Of a DNA stretch of 64,000 nt, positions 22,172-32,269 are shown in pieces; positions within the stretch are counted from its first letter, which is position 1; each line of letters starts with the position of its first letter. This stretch comes from Oreohelix idahoensis (Eukaryota; Mollusca; Gastropoda; Stylommatophora; Oreohelicidae). The DNA is taken from assembly GCA_024509875.1 (NCBI GenBank), contig JAMPIV010017579.1:58501-122500 (forward strand). The letters are read 5' to 3'. The notes beneath the pieces are model-generated. The model searched no databases. It was not told the DNA's origin and worked only from the letters and a program-made list of their open reading frames with translations. The position numbers and the translations under genes were made by a program.

Positions 22172-22393
22172 CTGTTTCAGTAGTTTCCTTGGTGCCATCA
22201 TTCACAATCTTCCTAACCGTCGCTAAAATATCATCAGCTCCCTGGAGATTTACCAATTCCTCGTGTGAATATGTAGGGAATGATTGGGTGGTTTCTGGTG
22301 CTGTTGATGATTCAGCAGGTACCATTTCATTGATATCTTTTGGGTTTGTTGCTGCCTTCAGCCCTATCTCATGCGGTATCTGGTAAACCCTCT
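22172..22393 (-). pseudogene. Gypsy pol fragment in inverted orientation
   Basis: On the minus strand the frame is open for about 70 codons: PHEIGLKAATNPKDINEMV ... SYSHEELVNLQGADDILATV ... KETTETE, ending in a stop near 22172. The pattern (residues like ELVNLQGADDILATVR) resembles the spacer before the integrase of Gypsy elements. It points opposite to the integrase that follows at 22430, so a local inversion would be needed if both come from one element. Assignment is tentative. Confidence 0.35.
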
Positions 22394-22429
22394 GACTATC
22401 TCAGCTGGAGTTTCATGGGCCATCTGGAA

Positions 22430-23400
22430 ACTTGATTGCCTCAAGGCCACTCGAGGTAGTAGCAATGGATTTCATTCTGCTAGAGTGAGATTCGAAAGGG
22501 TTTGAGAATGTATTAGTGCTGACAGATGTGTTCAGAAAATACACCATTGCTATACCAACAAGGGACAAAAAAGCAACAACGGCCACCAAGGCCCTGGTGG
22601 AGAAGTGGTTCCAGTGTCTTGAAGCCCCTCAGTTGATACATTCTGACCAAGGCCGTAATTTTGAATCAGCGATACTCGCAGAGCTGTGCAGGATATATAG
22701 AGTCGACAATAGCCGCACTACCGATTACAATCCTTCAGGCAACGGGCAGTGCGAGCGCTTCAACAAGACCTTGCAGATTTGCTGAGACACATGACAGCCG
22801 ACCAGAAGCGAAGGTGGTCTAAACACCTTGCTGAGGTGGTTATGGTTTACAACTCCACCCCCACCCGCTTCGACAGTGCACTCACCATACCTACTTCTTT
22901 TTCGGCATAGAACCAACGCTTCCTCTTGACCTTACGATAGGCACGCGCCCAGATGAAGAATTGGACACAACTGATGAATGGCTGCAAGGTCACCTAGAGA
23001 GATTATGTGAGCATAGCAGGAAGCTGCATAAATGATGCCGAAAATGTATGCTGATAGGAGGGAAAGAAGTAATCAGCTTCCAGGACCCGCACCATTACGA
23101 GTGGGCGAAAGAGTGCGGAAAAGAGTGCACATCACAGACAGGGCTAAAATACAAGACGTATGGTCCAATGAAGAATTTATTGTATCATCAGTTCCAGACG
23201 CTAGCGGTGGTCCCTGTGTGATAAGACCAGCAAACAATGAAGAACTAAAGAGTGGGCTGCGGCGTACGAGCTACGGAGAAGTGAAGAAAGGGACGCAGAG
23301 CATGGGCAAGGAGATCCATCATTGGATCTTCCTCCAGCAACTGCCAGCCCGACAACGTATGACGAGAACATGACGACCAAGAGGCTGTTACCTCGTAAAG
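22430..23400 (+). pseudogene. pol: Gypsy integrase relic (element F)
   Basis: The catalytic core is clear: VAMDFILLE, then NVLVLTDVFRKYTIAIPTRD, second Asp in HSDQGRNFES and Glu in NPSGNGQCERFNKTL. Stops and shifts follow at about 22785-23030, then an integrase C-terminal frame (PLRVGERVRKRVHITDRAKI, WSNEEFIVSSV). Here integrase is last and is followed by a purine tract and an LTR-like region, so this is an ordinary-order Gypsy element unrelated to A-E. Confidence 0.85.
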
Positions 23401-23770
23401 AATCTGAGCCATAATCCTCACCACTCAGAGAGGATCAGGTGCAGGGCCAACGGCGGAGAGTAGGTTGTGGGGACCACAATATCTTCAGGAGGGAGATATG
23501 TTACTGGGCTATAATAAAGTCCAGAAGTATTTGTGTTTTATATATATACGTTTCCTATTCTTCCAGAGCAACTATCGCGTGTGTTACTTTCGTGACTCAA
23601 TAACTACACGCGTGCACCACGCCGTGCCTGATTTGGTCAAGCCGCCTATATAAAGAGAATGTAAGCGAGCGAAAGATCCTTTTCGCAAGAGCAGCCTAGA
23701 GAGAACAGGAGACGAGATACGCGCGGCCGGTAGAAGACTGATGGGCAAAGAAACCAGAGCACGTGAGCTA

Positions 23771-24955
23771 CGAGGGAAGGTCAAAAAGTAATGCCTCCTA
23801 TTTTTTATGTATGTAAATACTGCATCGGTGTGCAATTTGTAAATTTAGCAGGATTCCTCAAACACTCTTCTGCACTGTATAGCATTACCAACCTGTTTCA
23901 GTAACAGATGGCACCACTGTAACAGTTTAAAAATGGCTGCCAAAGACGTTCGGTTAAAACAACGTTATGTCATAGAATTCCTCAATGCTGAAGGCGAGAC
24001 CCCAATTCGCATCCACGAACGTTTGAAGAATGTTTATGGAGATTCAACAGTGGATGTTAGCACTGTCCAACGTTGGGTACATCGTTGTGACGAAGCTGAA
24101 GTAGGTCAATCCTCAATGGCTGACGCAAAGCGGACTGGCCGTCCGTCTACTGCAGTGACTCCACACAACATTCATCGAGTTGATGGCATCATTCGTGGTG
24201 ACCGTCGGGTAACACTGGATGAACTTTCTTCCATGTTTTCCATTAGTAAAGGCAGTGTCCAGAACATCATTAAAGACCTGGGTTATTCAAAAGTTTGTGC
24301 ACGGTGGGTACCCAGAATGTTGACAGACAGACAACATCGCCGACAAGAAAGAAATTCAAAAGTTCACCATATGTAGGGAAAGTTATGGCCTCCGTGTATT
24401 GAGATGAGAAGGGTGTGATTCTTCTCGACTTCTTGAAACAGGGAAAAACGATGAATGCAGACCGTTACATTGAAACTTTAAAGAAGCTTAGAGGTCGTCT
24501 TCGGCGACTTTACCCATTAAAAGATCAGAGAAATGCACTAATTTTGCACGATAATGCCACGCCACACATCGCTAGACGCACCATTTTAGCGATTGCAGAA
24601 TTTGGTTGGACATTATTACCACATCCCCCTTACAGTCCCGATCTTGCACCTTCTGACTTCCATCTGTTTGGACCACTGAAAGAAGATCTTCGCGGACATC
24701 ACTTTGAGGACACCGAGACCCTTAAACGCGCCGTACGCCAGTGGTTTAGGAAAAAGGACACACATTTTTACCGTTCCTGGATACATGCCCTTGTGAGAAG
24801 ATGGACAAAAACTGTAACAAATAACGGAGACTACATTGAGAAATAAATTTTTGAAGTTCAGACTTGGGGCTACATTTCAATGTGAATTTTATCTGTTTTC
24901 TTGCCTATTGAATGATATTAAAAATTACGAGGCATTACTTTTTGACCGTCCCTCG
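23771..24955 (+). mobile_element. mariner-family transposon with internal deletion
   Basis: Inverted repeats CGAGGGAAGGTCAAAAAGTA (left) and the reverse complement of CGAGGGACGGTCAAAAAGTA (right), one mismatch in 20, with TA at 23769-23770 and 24956-24957. Length 1185 bp, about 100-150 shorter than a full mariner, because part of the transposase gene is missing. Confidence 0.95.
23933..24846 (+). pseudogene. mariner transposase, catalytic region deleted
   Basis: Start MAAKDVRLKQRYVIEFLNAEG, then a DNA-binding domain with two helix-turn-helix motifs (STVDVSTVQRWVHRCDEAEV; MFSISKGSVQNIIKDLGYSK) and the WVPRMLTDRQHRR linker. At about 24365-24378 the frame stops and the sequence jumps to a motif that normally lies after the first catalytic Asp, so that Asp is lost. 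The rest shows LHDNATPH and PYSPDLAPSDFHLF with 34 residues between the second and third Asp (DD34D), ending KTVTNNGDYIEK. Confidence 0.93.
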
Positions 24956-25444
24956 TATAATTGTAAGCGTATTTTGTAGAGATTAGCAATAGTGTTCTGT
25001 AGGTTTATTATTAGTATTAGCGTGGCCCAGTTTTAGTGCTTGATACAATAGATACGTCTATGTTTCCTAAGGAGATTCCTTCCAGGACGTTAGAATTAGT
25101 TTTGAAATGATAGATTAGTGAAAATAATGTGTGGGTAGGTTTTATTAGTCATGTTAAGTCCAGATTACGTTTGTAAGGATATAGTAGGAACCTATTTCAT
25201 TCATGAGACCGGGCAGAAAAACGAATATAGTATGGATCTATTTCATACATGGCACTGGACAGAAATGATATCAGGGACTGAAATTGAGATAGTACGTATT
25301 AACTGTTTGGCAAGATGGCAGCCGGCAGCCACGTGTTGATGTACATAAAGATGGCGCCTGTGAGTAGACAATAACAGTTTAGTCACCACGTGTTATGTGG
25401 GAAAGGGGATTAAACCTGTTTATTATTTAGTATTGGATGCTATT

Positions 25445-26590
25445 CAACATGAGGATCATCATAGAAAAGTGTAGAGAATTCAATGTTGACCTACATACTT
25501 GTTTCATTGATTACACCAAAGCTTTCGATTGTGTACAACATCAGCAGTTATGGGCTATTATGAAAAATATGGGATTTCCAAACCACCTTATACAACTCAT
25601 CGCACTGCTGTACCAAGAACAACAGGCAGCCGTAAGAGTAGAGGGGGAAACATCAGAATGGTTTGAAGTACAGAAAGGAGTAAGACAAGGCTGTACCCTT
25701 TCCCCTTACCTGTTTAACATTTATGCCGAGAATATCATGAGAAACGTAAGAGATGACCAAGAACACACAGAGTTTGACTCATTTAACATCGGCGGGTACC
25801 AGATCCCGGAAATCAGATATGCTGACGACACAGTCCTCCTATCGACCAACCCAGAAGGACTTGAACAATTAATTCTGTCCACCAAAAAACACAGCGAGGC
25901 CCAGAATTTATACCTAAACACCAAGAAGACCAAAGTATTGACAACAGACAAAGTAAAGACCAAACCGGAAATTGAAATTGATAACGAAGAACTGGAAAGT
26001 GTTAATGAATTCGAATACTTAGGATCAATCATCAACAGCTCTGGCGACTGTGCAGTAGAAATTAAAAGAAGACTTGCAATTGCTTCACATAAACTAATAC
26101 AGATGAAAAACCTATGGCAAGGCACAAGCAAAGAAACAAAGTTCCAACTGATCAGAGCATGTATATTCCCAGTAGCAACATACGGCTGCGAGACTTGGAC
26201 ACTCAATAAAACAGTTGCAAAAAAGATTACATCATTCGAAATGAAATGCTACAGAAGGATGTTGAGAATACCCTGGACAGAAAAAAAAAGACCAACAGAG
26301 AAGTACTGCACTCACTAAACGTACAGAAACATTGGCTCCTAAATACCATCGCAATAAGGAAGCTGAAATTTTTCGGTCATATAAAAAGACATAATAGTCT
26401 GGAAAAAATAGTGATGGAACGCATGGTCCCTGGAAAAAGGGGAAGGGGTCGACCTAGACGACGGTGGACCCAGGACATCACAGAGAGTCTGAACTTGTCT
26501 TTGGCTGATGCAGGTCGACTTGCCCAGAATCGTGATGCGTTCAGAGCAGCTGTAATGGAGACAACGTTCTGGAAAGAATACGTCACATGA
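25445..26590 (+). pseudogene. LINE reverse transcriptase (RTE-like), frameshifted
   Basis: The first frame runs from the truncation: HTCFIDYTKAFDCVQHQQLW, VRQGCTLSPYLFNIYAENI, catalytic YADD at 25818-25829, FEYLGSIINSSGDC and YGCETWTLNK. A run of A near 26280-26290 shifts the frame, after which the C-terminus continues (KLKFFGHIKRHNS, KRGRGRPRRRWTQDI) to a stop at 26590. The first coding ATG seen in the frame (25437) lies in the duplicated target, not in the LINE. No endonuclease, hence immobile. Confidence 0.92.
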
Positions 26591-26601
26591 TGATGATGAT
26601 G
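25445..26601 (+). mobile_element. 5-prime-truncated RTE-like LINE
   Basis: Flanked by the exact 13-bp duplication ATTGGATGCTATT (25432-25444 and 26602-26614). It ends in a short (ATG)n tail just after the stop codon. It belongs to the same broad LINE type as the fragment in element B, but a distinct family by protein sequence. Confidence 0.93.
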
Positions 26602-26647
26602 ATTGGATGCTATTTTAGTAGTACAAGATTAATATAATTTTCTCCAT

Positions 26648-26844
26648 TCATGCCAAGATAGTTTATTGTAGTGCAACGCGAAGTAGTTAACGTATATTTT
26701 TATGGTGATTAGTTTAGTTACATCTGTTGTGTATATAGTTGTAGTGTTAAATGCCCTTTGAGAAGATACATGTAGCTTTAGTTATTTAAATTTCTTGTGA
26801 GTGTAATGCCCCTCCTGTGTGCGTAAGGCACTTTGAGACATAAG
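26648..26844 (+). repeat. Single-arm copy of the foldback repeat
   Basis: Same sequence as 19938-19974 plus 21876-21986 without the Tc1, continuing through GTGAGTGTAATGCCCCTCCT to ACTTTGAGACATAAG. It serves as an empty-site control for the Tc1 insertion. Confidence 0.85.
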
Positions 26845-27395
26845 CGTTCCTCTGTTTGCTTCTTGCTGAGCATGGAGACACCAATGCAGCTTGTGTCCAT
26901 CACAAGCCTACAAGAAGCATTTTTATGCTTTTTCAGTGGATATGTCTGTAACGATGCGTTTCATATGATGAGATTCTCAGTCTCATCAGTAGTCATATAC
27001 GACACGCTTGTTGCCAGGCGCACCAGTCGTCACATACGACATGCTTCACAATGTCGGAACATATATTGATGTGGATCGGTGGTAGCTTATTCTTATTAAG
27101 GAGAGTAATGCTTGCACATATCGTTTAATATTATTTTATGCCCATTTTAGTGTTATTTATTTATGGTTATGTGTAGGATAGGTTATGAGAGCACGTGGGT
27201 TCACATGGGAATAAATTATGTCTCTTCTCGCTCATTATGGAGCATGGAGCCACCAATGTGGCTGTCCTCTGCATGAAGCCCGCACAAAGCATTCATATAC
27301 TCTCGCAGTAGTGGTTTTGGTAGCAATCTGTCTTACATGGTGAGATTGCCAGCCTGATGCACAACACCATACTAGTCTCATTGGACGACATGCAT

Positions 27396-27396
<1 letters not shown>
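26845..27396 (+). other. Unassigned, with a diverged tandem repeat
   Basis: No gene. The segments at about 26866-26990 and 27232-27360 look like diverged copies: GAGCATGGAGACACCAATG versus GAGCATGGAGCCACCAATG, then AAGCATT and GATGAGATT / TGGTGAGATT. Confidence 0.5.

Positions 27397-27472
<76 letters not shown>
27397..27472. repeat. (TG)n microsatellite
   Basis: About 38 uninterrupted TG dinucleotides. Confidence 0.98.
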
Positions 27473-27473
<1 letters not shown>

Positions 27474-28727
27474 TAGTTGAATGTTTCAGGTAGCGTGGAA
27501 GACGGGCTGTTTGGCAGGCGAGAGAATGGCGTTTCTAATTATTTAACTATTTTGATTTTAACTAGTCGGTGCTTTGTTTGCATTTCAGGTTAGCAATTGA
27601 GCAATGGCTGGGTGTTGGTTGGTGTTTGTTTAGCGTTTGTTTATTTGCTGTTTGTCACTGAGAGGGTTGTATAAATAAATACAGCCCCTGCCTTAGAATC
27701 TGAGTTTTATTGTTGTACGGGTCCGGTGCGAGTGTGCAAGAAAGTGATCACATATCACAACAACATCATCATTCCTCGCCTACCCTATCACAGATCCACA
27801 TTGTATAGTCACTGCTTTTGTTTAAATTTTCCTTTAAATTAAAAGTGTATGGTTAATGGTTTTGAACTATGTTGTAAAATATGGAAAAGTATGGCAGTTG
27901 TTACAAAAATAAAATAATAGTTATAACATTTATATTACTTCCCTTGATTACTGTAGAATTTATATTTAACTTGATTATAGCCCCTGATTTGTTTACATTT
28001 TTCTACTGAAAACTTTAATTATTCATAATGTCATAATTACAAAAATAAATTATGAAATAACTACATGGCGTTACGGGCAGTAACTAAAGAGACTCTCTGC
28101 CAAAATTCATTAAGAAATAATAATCATGCAGATTTGTATTAAGCGCATAGAAAGAAGCAAACAACTGTATTTTACCTTTTATTTATATAATTGGGAACGA
28201 CGTTTTTTTTAGCAGGATGAGCTATGTCCTCTAGAAGTGTATGATGTTGCTTCTTCATTCAACCCGTTGAATGTAGTGTAATAAAAAGTGAGAATAACTG
28301 CACGCCAGTCGGCAAGCTATAGCTAGCTCATTAGTGAATGTGTTCACGTGTATTATCAGCATGTGAAGGACAAGAATATATACATTATCGATCACGTAAA
28401 CAAATATCCTTAGATGTGACCAACCTGCCACACATGTAACGGGATTTTTACAGAGGTGACATTTCAAGGCCGGACTGAGGTATTTGTACTCCACAAGCCT
28501 TAAAGGGGTTAACAGGAAGGAATCTTAATTTTTTTTTTTTTTTTTTTTTTGGTGCCTTCATTCGTGGGTCCTAGGCAAAGTACTTAAGTGGAAATCCTGC
28601 TCTGTGTGGTTTTACGAAAAACTTGTAAGAATACCATGGACAGGTAAAACAGAGTAATGATGATGTCTTGGAAGAAGATTCTACGCAAAGGAGGTTTATT
28701 GTTCATATTAGAAAGATGCAATGTAGG
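27473..28727. other. No recognised feature
   Basis: A/T-rich, short spurious frames only, and a run of T at about 28528-28550. I see no gene or mobile element here. Confidence 0.5.
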
Positions 28728-29140
28728 CAGTGGCGTACTAAACGTTTTAAACACTTAAAGAAGGGAAACCCGATGCCTGTAAACAGTAAATAAATATTAC
28801 ACACACATAAAGGTATGTTTTCACGCACTCGTGAATAATAAAGAAGTAGAAAACTAGACAACAGAAAAACAACAGACGTGAGTGGCTTACCGGGGAATCG
28901 AACCCAGAACCTTCCGTGCTTTATGTTTGTGTAATAGTGGCGTACTAAGGAGGATTGGAGCGGACGGTCCGCCTCGGGTTAAAACCACGTAAAGAGGGAA
29001 AGGGTTGCCATCGAACACTATTATGACAGTACTGTATTGTAAAAAAAATTACTTGCATGGACATTATATTTTTCCGTGTGTTTCATTGGTGCCAAAGGAA
29101 AGATCCGCCTCGAGTCCCAAATAATTTAAGTACGCCCCTG
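28728..29140 (+). mobile_element. hAT-like short non-autonomous element
   Basis: Left end CAGTGGCGTACTAA, right end the reverse complement of CAGGGGCGTACTTAA, i.e. imperfect terminal inverted repeats of the CAGNGGCGTA type common in hAT elements. It codes for nothing. The SINE inside it is later. An 8-bp target duplication was not found (AATGTAGG versus CTCCTGCA), so the call is moderate. Confidence 0.6.
28742..28935 (-). mobile_element. SINE, 5-prime truncated, same family as the 61.4-63.9 kb array
   Basis: Flanked by the exact 13-bp duplication AGTGGCGTACTAA (28729-28741 and 28936-28948). On the minus strand: GCACGGAAGGTTCTGGGTTCGATTCC (a better B box than in the array copies), GTAAGCCACTC, then CTGTTGTTTTTCTGTTGTCT and CTGTTTACAGGC as in the 480-bp units. 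The A-box half is missing. Confidence 0.87.
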
Positions 29141-29847
29141 CTCCTGCAGCATCTTATGAGAAAGAGAAAGCATGACTATATTGTGACAGTGGAAAGATTG
29201 AAAGAAAACAGGCAAAGGACGACAATGATAACATAATGAACAGTGTGACGTCGTGACAAGGAAATCAGTCAACAACAGAACTGATAAACAGAACTGTAGG
29301 TCAAAAGGTTGTGGACTGGCATGATCGCCTACGCCAGCTGGCATGACACTTGAAGAAGGCGGGCATTTCTAACCCGAATTCGAAAAGACAGAAAATATCT
29401 TCCGTATTCTGGGACACAGGTTGGGGTAAAGTTTCGACGTTCGAACTGAGTGCCGGTGAGTTGTGGGGCAATAAAGTACCTATCTAATTATTAAACGGAC
29501 ACTTGGATGAGTCTAGGAATTAAGGCGGGAATAATTAGTGTGCCGGATAAACCCTTCATGGGTGGTGTAAACTATCGGGAGACCTATTGAGATTAGATTT
29601 GTGGTCATGCCACGTCAGGTAGAAGCAATCGGATGTACTGAGCTCGACCACCAGCGGTAACAAGTAAGAAAAAGTACGTTTTGGGATCACTTTTATTATT
29701 TTTATCAAATGCACAAAAAAAAAAAAAAATATTTCGAAACATTCTACTCCACAGAATAAAAGTTGACACCCAATTATCATTAACTAGTAATTCATCACGT
29801 AATTTAGACATTTGTGAAACCAAGATCTGCTTACTCGGAGCAAGCAA
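29141..29847. other. No recognised feature
   Basis: Contains an A run at 29715-29729 and no recognisable gene. The short minus-strand frames here show no family motif. Confidence 0.4.
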
Positions 29848-30174
29848 GAGGACATGCACACCATCATAGCTGGCAGACGCTGGAGCTGGGTTGGACATGT
29901 CCTCAGAAGAGACCCCGATGCCATCACAAGAACAGCTATGCTTTGGACCCGTGAAGGAAAACGAAAGAGAGGCCGACCAAAAACAACTTGACGGAGGACT
30001 GTGGAGGCTGAGATGCAAAGAATGAATCAGAGTTGGGGCACTGTACGAAGGATGGCCGTCGACCGAGCAAAGTGGAATCAATTTGTTGTTGCCCTACAAG
30101 ACGCCACTAGGCGTGATGGCCACTGACAGCTTTGACGGTCGGCGGCTAAGGATCAAAGAAGAAGAAGAAGAAAG
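29848..30174 (+). pseudogene. LINE family 2, last 90 codons and 3-prime tail
   Basis: Frame from about 29848: RRWSWVGHVLRRDPDAITRT, LWTREGKRKRGRPKTT, one TGA, then RRTVEAEMQRMNQSWGTVRR and MAVDRAKWNQFVVALQDATR, stop at 30126. This is the conserved C-terminus of a LINE polyprotein of a family different from the RTE-like copies at 1118 and 25445. It ends in a GACGGTCGGCGGCTAAGG segment and (GAA)n. The same 3-prime end occurs on SINEs at 31883 and 55558. Confidence 0.87.
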
Positions 30175-30290
30175 ATATGAAAAATTACTGAATTACACTT
30201 TCATTGTATGCAAATTCATGTATAAGATATCGGTTAGCATATACGGCCGTAGGGGAGTGAAGTGTTAGAGACCACTATATTAATTCCAGC

Positions 30291-30478
30291 TTATTGAGGT
30301 GGAGTGACCAGTTTCTTTCCTCGCTGCCTTTGCTTTCCCCAACACAAGAGCACAGTCAGGTAACCATTTACAGCGAACTGGGTATACTGAAGCGCGATAC
30401 TACCTGGTTTTGATCCCAGGTAACTTTGCAGTGAGAGGCAAGAGCTGTAACCACTTAGCTGATCTGTCGCTCTAATAA
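30291..30478 (-). mobile_element. tRNA-derived SINE relic
   Basis: Minus strand GAGCGACAGATCAGCTAAGTGG has an A-box-like segment, and a degenerate B box GGGATCAAAACC follows about 60 bases on. It resembles a SINE head. No flanking duplication was found and no tail is evident. Confidence 0.5.
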
Positions 30479-30525
30479 AATATATCAAACATTTTTTTTC
30501 TGTTTTTTAGTGCATTTGGTAACAG

Positions 30526-31297
30526 CAGGGCCGGATTAAGCTAGTACGTGGCCTGTAGCATATGTTAAGACAGGAGCCCTATATTTTAAAAAAACCAATA
30601 AAACAACACAAATATATTTGAACACAATCATTTTTAATTTGCATAGTAATTATCATTATCAAAATAGGGACCCAAAGACGCAGCAATAGTGAATGCAGTC
30701 AGCGACTCATAGCTTGACTGCCTGCGTCAGGACCAGCGAATCAGAGCTGGTCAAGACCGCACTCCACCTCCACGTGGTGGTCCTGGAAACAGTCTGCAGC
30801 AGTGCAGTCTGGCTGAGCGAGTGTGGATCGCAATGGGAAGGCAAACCCGGTCCTAAAAAATGCCGTGCAGAAGTCGGATGTGTCGATCGAAAGGTGCAGA
30901 TATCACAGCTTAGGCGTAAACAGACACAACGCAACCACCGTCCTTTTCAGGACGAACGAGGAAGAAGGAAGAAGAAGAATTATCAAAATAAACAACACAG
31001 TCAACATTATTGTTTAAATATTAATGTTTCTACATTTAGCATGAGCAAATTTGTTGATGATATAGGATGTATCAATTTCACGCAGAAGTTTATGGTCATT
31101 GCTCATTAGTGTGAGATTGTTCAATCTCTTTTGAAAATGAAAAGGCGCTAAAGATGGTATAAATCACAAGATCATTGGTTTAACGCTCGTATTAGAAGAT
31201 GACCAAAAAATTATTTACATATTTATTGGCGCGGGGCCCCTAAAAGCGCGGGGCCCGTAGCATATGCTACTTTTGCTACTACGTTAATCCGGCTCTG
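30526..31297 (+). mobile_element. hAT-like non-autonomous element
   Basis: Ends CAGGGCCGGATTAAGCTAGT and reverse complement of CAGAGCCGGATTAACGTAGT, inverted repeats of about 21 bp with three mismatches, followed by shared GTAGCATATG subterminal motifs. The inside (770 bp) has a frame at 30693-31109 without known motifs and a GAAGAAGGAAGAAG run near 30959, possibly a nested fragment. No target duplication was found; the right side abuts a GATA repeat. Confidence 0.65.
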
Positions 31298-31302
31298 GAT
31301 AT

Positions 31303-31407
<105 letters not shown>

Positions 31408-31882
31408 AGGTTTGAATTTTTCAGGGGAGTTTACTAAAGTAAGTTTAAATGTTTAAGGGAAAGAATTATGCAAAAATAAAAATATAAATTAGAAAGTAGT
31501 TTATTACTTGTTTTAATTTATTAATAATTTAAAGCTTTTTTTCTTGTTTGCAGCACATTTTTATGTAGTTTGTGAGACATATTTCATATTTTAAGTATTG
31601 TAATCTTATGACGTTTTATTATTGTTTTAAAGAATACGTTTTACAAGAGCAGGCTTGGTATTCATTAAATTTTCTATATTTGCATATGTAACTTTTAATG
31701 GCTAATTATAACACCAAAGCTTGTTTTCCTCCGGACTCCACTATTCGAGAAAACCATTACATTTTGATTACAATTAAATACTATAAACATAAACAAGTAC
31801 CGCCGTATCTCTCATTTCTGATGTCAAAGTTACAAAAAATAAAAATAAAATAAAAAAATTTAAAAGAAATTATATATAGAAT

Positions 31883-32091
31883 CTCAACGGGCTGATCACC
31901 CGTTTGCCAGTCACTTTGATTACGGAAACAACAGCAAATGGATTGATTTGCCATTGCCCTAAAGACGCCAATAGGCGTGATGGGAAACAATGGCAAAGAA
32001 AACCTATCTGCTGTTGCCCTAAGACGCCACTAGGCGTAATGGCCACTGACTGCTTTGACGGTCGGTGGCTAAGGACGGAAAAAGAAGAAGA
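31883..32091 (+). mobile_element. SINE with LINE-family-2 tail, copy 1
   Basis: Flanked by ATATATAGAAT at 31872-31882 and 32092-32102. Starts CTCAACGGGCTGATCACCCG. It carries TTGCCCTAAAGACGCCAATA and, 60 bases later, a second version TTGCCCTAAGACGCCACTAG, then GACGGTCGGTGGCTAAGGAC and a short (GAA) tail. From the second version on it matches the 3-prime end of the LINE at 30090-30170. The head is of unknown origin; I do not see clear A and B boxes. Confidence 0.87.
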
Positions 32092-32097
32092 ATATAT

Positions 32098-32098
32098 A

Positions 32099-32178
<80 letters not shown>
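32098..32178. repeat. (AT)n microsatellite
   Basis: About 40 AT units between the SINE at 31883 and the LINE fragment at 32270. The right target duplication of the SINE overlaps its start, so it may have seeded or received the insertion. Confidence 0.97.
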
Positions 32179-32181
<3 letters not shown>

Positions 32182-32269
32182 CATATCCTTTCTTGTTCTC
32201 TGAAGCACATTTTTTGTAATGTTAGGGATGAGGAGGCAAAAAAATAAAAGAAAAAAAGGGATAAAGAAA

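Larger units (their letters stand above)
23499..26647 (+). repeat. Probable LTR of element F, split by a mariner and a LINE
   Basis: A purine tract AGGAGGGAGATA (23487-23498) precedes TGTTACTGGGC. A TATA box (TATATAAAG, about 23647-23655) sits in this region. Removing the mariner and the LINE with their duplications leaves about 800 bp. The right end is set near 26647 because a dispersed repeat begins at 26648; this end is a guess, and the partner LTR is not in the window. Confidence 0.5.

Noticed and set aside
30693..31109. 138-codon frame inside the hAT-like element
   Set aside because: It has none of the hAT transposase features (no BED finger, no dimerisation motif), and the rival minus-strand frame is similar in length.
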